Positions 5,881-8,354 of a DNA stretch of 8,354 bases are shown piece after piece (the stretch's first letter is position 1; every line of letters starts with the position of its first letter). A program made the position numbers and the translations under genes. A model generated the notes under the pieces. The model ran no database searches. It saw nothing but the letters and a program-made list of their open reading frames with translations, and was not told the origin of the DNA. The DNA lies in contig JAOAAI010000028.1 of assembly GCA_026418955.1 (NCBI GenBank), positions 1 to 8,354 on the forward strand, written 5' to 3'. This DNA comes from Candidatus Goldiibacteriota bacterium (lineage in GTDB: Bacteria; Oederibacteriota; PGYV01; DSYL01).

Positions 5881-6555
5881 ATGACACAGCAAAATATGGA
5901 TAAAAAATTTGTAATAGTTGTTGGTGCCGGTAAAACGGGATATAATCTTACTAAATTATTAATGGAAGAGGGGCATGAAGTATTACTTGTTGAAAAGAAC
6001 AAATCCAGATATTTTGAGTTGAATAATGAACTCGGTGAGAATATTTTTTTAGGTGATGCATCAGAGTCAGATGTTTTAAAAAATATAGGAACAAACAGAG
6101 CCAATGTTCTTGTAGCAGTTACTGGAGATGATGATACAAATCTTGTAATATGTCAGATGGCAAAAATAATGTATATGGTACCCAGAACCATAGCAAGGAT
6201 TTCTAATCCCAAAAATGAAGATATATTTTCTTCTCTTGGAGTTGATAACGTTGTAAATACAACGCAAATAGTAAATTCTCTTATAGAAAAAGAGGTTGAT
6301 GCAGGTATGATTGTACCTGTTATGGAACTTAAAGGTGGCAAGGTTGAAATTGTTGAGACAGAAATTACTTCTAATTCACCAGTTGTAAATAAACAGATAA
6401 AAGATATTAAACTTCCTGAGGACTGTCTTATTGTATCAATAGTTAGGGGAGATGACGTAATTTTTCCACATGGCAATACCACACTTCAAAAAGATGATAC
6501 TGTAATGGCGCTTGTCTCAAAAGATAAAAAAGCAGAATTAAGAAAAATTTTATGA
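5881..6555 (+). CDS. trkA: TrkA-type potassium uptake regulator, RCK_N plus RCK_C
   Basis: A 224-residue cytoplasmic regulator of K+ transport. RCK_N covers roughly residues 9-130: FVIVVGAGKTGYNL with Gly15, Gly17 and Gly20; strand 2 ending in Glu38 (LLVEKN), again acidic; FLGDASESD; VLVAVTGDDDTNLV. RCK_C covers about 140-224 and ends in a typical strand pattern (DDTVMALVSKD). About 220 residues is normal for single-unit KtrA/TrkA proteins. It follows the RCK_N-only gene after two bases. AGGGG (5867-5871), inside the end of that gene, is nine bases before the ATG, so 5881 is preferred over the Met at 5896. Adjacent paired TrkA genes are known elsewhere (for example ceoB/ceoC in mycobacteria). 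No TrkH/KtrB gene lies in the window. Its TGA overlaps the start of the next gene. Confidence 0.9.
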   Translation: MTQQNMDKKFVIVVGAGKTGYNLTKLLMEEGHEVLLVEKNKSRYFELNNELGENIFLGDASESDVLKNIGTNRANVLVAVTGDDDTNLVICQMAKIMYMVPRTIARISNPKNEDIFSSLGVDNVVNTTQIVNSLIEKEVDAGMIVPVMELKGGKVEIVETEITSNSPVVNKQIKDIKLPEDCLIVSIVRGDDVIFPHGNTTLQKDDTVMALVSKDKKAELRKIL

Positions 6556-8354
6556 AAATTGAATATTATACTGAAAACAAAATAAAAAAAATATTTATTA
6601 TATTTTCATTCATTGCTTCTATTTTGTTTTTTACTGTGATGTTTATTTATACTGGATTTAAACTATCAGCTCCTCTGGATGATGCTTTTATTTATTTTCA
6701 GTATGCAAAAAATCTTTCAAAGGGTTATTTTTTTGAATATGTCCCTGGTGATGGTTATTCATCTGGAGCTACAAGTTTTTTATATGCTCTTTTACTTACA
6801 CCATTTACATTTATTTTACGTGGTTCTTCTTTGATTATAATAGTTACATATTTTTTAGGTGGGGTATGTTTGTTTTTGAGTGGATATTTTATTTATAAAA
6901 TACTTAAAAAATTAAATGTGGACAATTTGTTTTCAATTTTTGGTGGTGTTTTTTTTATTACAAATGGTAATATATTGTGGGGTTATTTTTCTGGAATGGA
7001 AATACCATTATTCGCTACTTTAATAGTTATAAATCTTTATTATATTCTAAATGAAAAAATCAAAGAACAACTAATATTTCTTTCTCTTCTTTCTATTGTT
7101 CGGCCAGAAGGCTTTTTTTTAGTTACTTTTTATTTGATTATAAAATTTTTAAATTTATTTTTAGATAAAAAATTAAATAAAATTAATAATATATATATTT
7201 TTTTAATACCATTGATTCCTGGAATTATTTATTTTATTATCAATAAAATTTTTACAGGCTATTTTATGCCAAATACTATGCGTGCCAAATCGGATTTTGC
7301 AATGTATTATCCTGTATGGCTAGAAATATTAAGAAATGGACTACAAAAATATTTTGATTTTTTATTAAATGTTTATAATGGCGAACATGAGCATTGGTTT
7401 TTACATTATTCTTTTTTTGTTTTTTTATTTGCGATTTTATCCGGTATTAGTGAAGAAATAATATCTAAGAAATTAAAATTTTTCTCAGTTTCTTTTATCT
7501 GGTTTTTTGCAGGCACACTTTCAACTGTTTTTTCAAGTTTTTTTAACGTCCATAATTATAGATACGCCATGCCTTTTATGATAATATTTGTTCTTGTTTT
7601 TGTTTATGGATTATTTTATTTATTGGAAGGGTTGAATTATAATTTCAAAACTAAAAAAAATACTTTTTATTTTTCAGTTATTTTTTTACTTTTGTTATTT
7701 AATTTTTTTACAGTCCTGGCAAATATCATAAATTTTGGTAGGGATTGTAGGGCTATTTGTAATCAATCTATTTCTGCAGGTTTGTGGATTAAAAAAAATC
7801 TACCCAAAGATGCAAGAGTTGCAATAAATGATATTGGTGCAATAACATTTTTTTCCGATGCTAAAATTTATGATCTTGTTGGTCTTGTTACAAATAAACA
7901 AGCAGAAGTATTCAGAAGTGGTATTGCCAGTGTTTATGAAAAAATAGAAAAGGTTAAACCGGATTATTTCATGATTCATCTTGGATGGTTTAATTATGAG
8001 AAGTATTCTTTTTTTGGATTGTCCGATAAGAGGTTAGTAACTTTTAATTTGGATATTGAACCTCCATATTATGTTGTTGGTTCACCTGAGGTCTGTGTGA
8101 AATTAAAAACTGAACTTTTAGACAGTGGTGATACAATAAAAAATAATACCCTTATTAATGATTTCAATATAATTGATAAAATTGATATATGTGATCTAAC
8201 ATCTGAGCAGGAACATAAGTATAAAATCTGGACTTATTTCCCACCTGATATGCCTGATAATTTACTAGAAGAAGGAAAAGATAAATATACAGATATAACT
8301 CTTATTGATGGTGGCCGAGAAGTAATAGGCGGAGAAACATTTTATGTGTATAAT
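6552..8354 (+). CDS. Polytopic GT-C-like membrane glycosyltransferase with C-terminal soluble domain (cut by right edge)
   Basis: An open frame of 601 codons starting in an ATGA overlap with trkA and still open at the right edge. The N-terminal half is very rich in Phe, Ile, Leu and Tyr, with many membrane helices. The first (about 14-36) is followed by LSAPLDDAFIYFQYA, where Asp43-Asp44 sit in the first outer loop as in polyprenyl-phosphate-sugar dependent GT-C enzymes. Other landmarks of this family, as I know it, are SSGATSFLY (70-78), SGME (147-150), RPEG (184-187), PNTMRAKS, and HNYRYAMPF near the last helices. After the final helix comes a soluble part with WIKKNLPKDARVAINDIGA (412-430) and DLVGLV, also typical of these proteins. 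The enzyme probably adds a sugar from a lipid-linked donor to an envelope glycan or protein on the outer side of the membrane; donor and acceptor are unknown. There is no independent ribosome binding site as good as others in the window. Confidence 0.78.
   Translation, partial: MKIEYYTENKIKKIFIIFSFIASILFFTVMFIYTGFKLSAPLDDAFIYFQYAKNLSKGYFFEYVPGDGYSSGATSFLYALLLTPFTFILRGSSLIIIVTYFLGGVCLFLSGYFIYKILKKLNVDNLFSIFGGVFFITNGNILWGYFSGMEIPLFATLIVINLYYILNEKIKEQLIFLSLLSIVRPEGFFLVTFYLIIKFLNLFLDKKLNKINNIYIFLIPLIPGIIYFIINKIFTGYFMPNTMRAKSDFAMYYPVWLEILRNGLQKYFDFLLNVYNGEHEHWFLHYSFFVFLFAILSGISEEIISKKLKFFSVSFIWFFAGTLSTVFSSFFNVHNYRYAMPFMIIFVLVFVYGLFYLLEGLNYNFKTKKNTFYFSVIFLLLLFNFFTVLANIINFGRDCRAICNQSISAGLWIKKNLPKDARVAINDIGAITFFSDAKIYDLVGLVTNKQAEVFRSGIASVYEKIEKVKPDYFMIHLGWFNYEKYSFFGLSDKRLVTFNLDIEPPYYVVGSPEVCVKLKTELLDSGDTIKNNTLINDFNIIDKIDICDLTSEQEHKYKIWTYFPPDMPDNLLEEGKDKYTDITLIDGGREVIGGETFYVYN

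Noticed and set aside
5623..6482. Minus-strand ORFs antisense to the trkA pair
   Set aside because: These are shadows of two convincing RCK proteins; no domain or membrane-protein pattern was seen in them.
6552..8354. O-antigen polymerase (Wzy) or ligase identity for the large membrane protein
   Set aside because: The DDAF motif in the first outer loop, SGME, RPEG and the soluble C-terminal part with INDIGA fit GT-C-like glycosyltransferases better than Wzy/WaaL.

Overview
The window is strongly AT-rich bacterial DNA, with all genes on the + strand and tightly packed. It looks like a fragment of a low-GC, probably Gram-negative and probably uncultivated bacterium. The envelope genes (a thioredoxin-fold lipoprotein and a GT-C type membrane glycosyltransferase) fit that, but the lineage cannot be fixed from the sequence. 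TGA is used as an ordinary stop (5060-5062, 6553-6555) and Trp is TGG, so this is the standard bacterial code and not a Mollicutes or SR1-type code despite the base composition. Ribosome binding sites are mostly clear AGGAGG-like sequences.

Left part (1-3414): the 3' end of a PfkB-family sugar/nucleoside kinase; an AlaC-type alanine/glutamate-pyruvate aminotransferase; a class Ib aspartate (possibly aspartate/prephenate) aminotransferase; and a DUF2225 zinc-ribbon/TPR protein. The last three are spaced 10 and 3 bases apart and read as one operon. The two PLP enzymes would link alanine, glutamate and aspartate pools with pyruvate, 2-oxoglutarate and oxaloacetate.

Middle part (3450-5226): a GT4 glycosyltransferase of the diacylglycerol-glycosyltransferase kind, a small lipoprotein with a CxxC thioredoxin fold, and, overlapping its stop by ATGA, a 55-residue, extremely basic protein that I do not recognise. 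A gene-free stretch of about 220 very AT-rich bases follows. It is the only sizeable intergenic gap and the most likely place for a transcription break.

Right part (5450-8354): two consecutive TrkA-type (RCK) proteins, the first with only the nucleotide-binding domain and the second with RCK_N plus RCK_C. Together they look like a split regulator of a potassium channel/transporter whose membrane subunit is not in the window. The second overlaps by ATGA a large polytopic membrane protein with GT-C glycosyltransferase hallmarks (DDAF, SGME, RPEG, PNT-x-RAK), which stays open to the right edge.

I see no mobile element, CRISPR array, tRNA or rRNA. Most of the window is recognisable housekeeping or envelope content. 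The main unexplained items are the 55-residue basic protein, the two-codon ORF that overlaps the first trkA start, and the potassium-regulator/GT-C coupling. I do not see evidence for a new multi-gene system.
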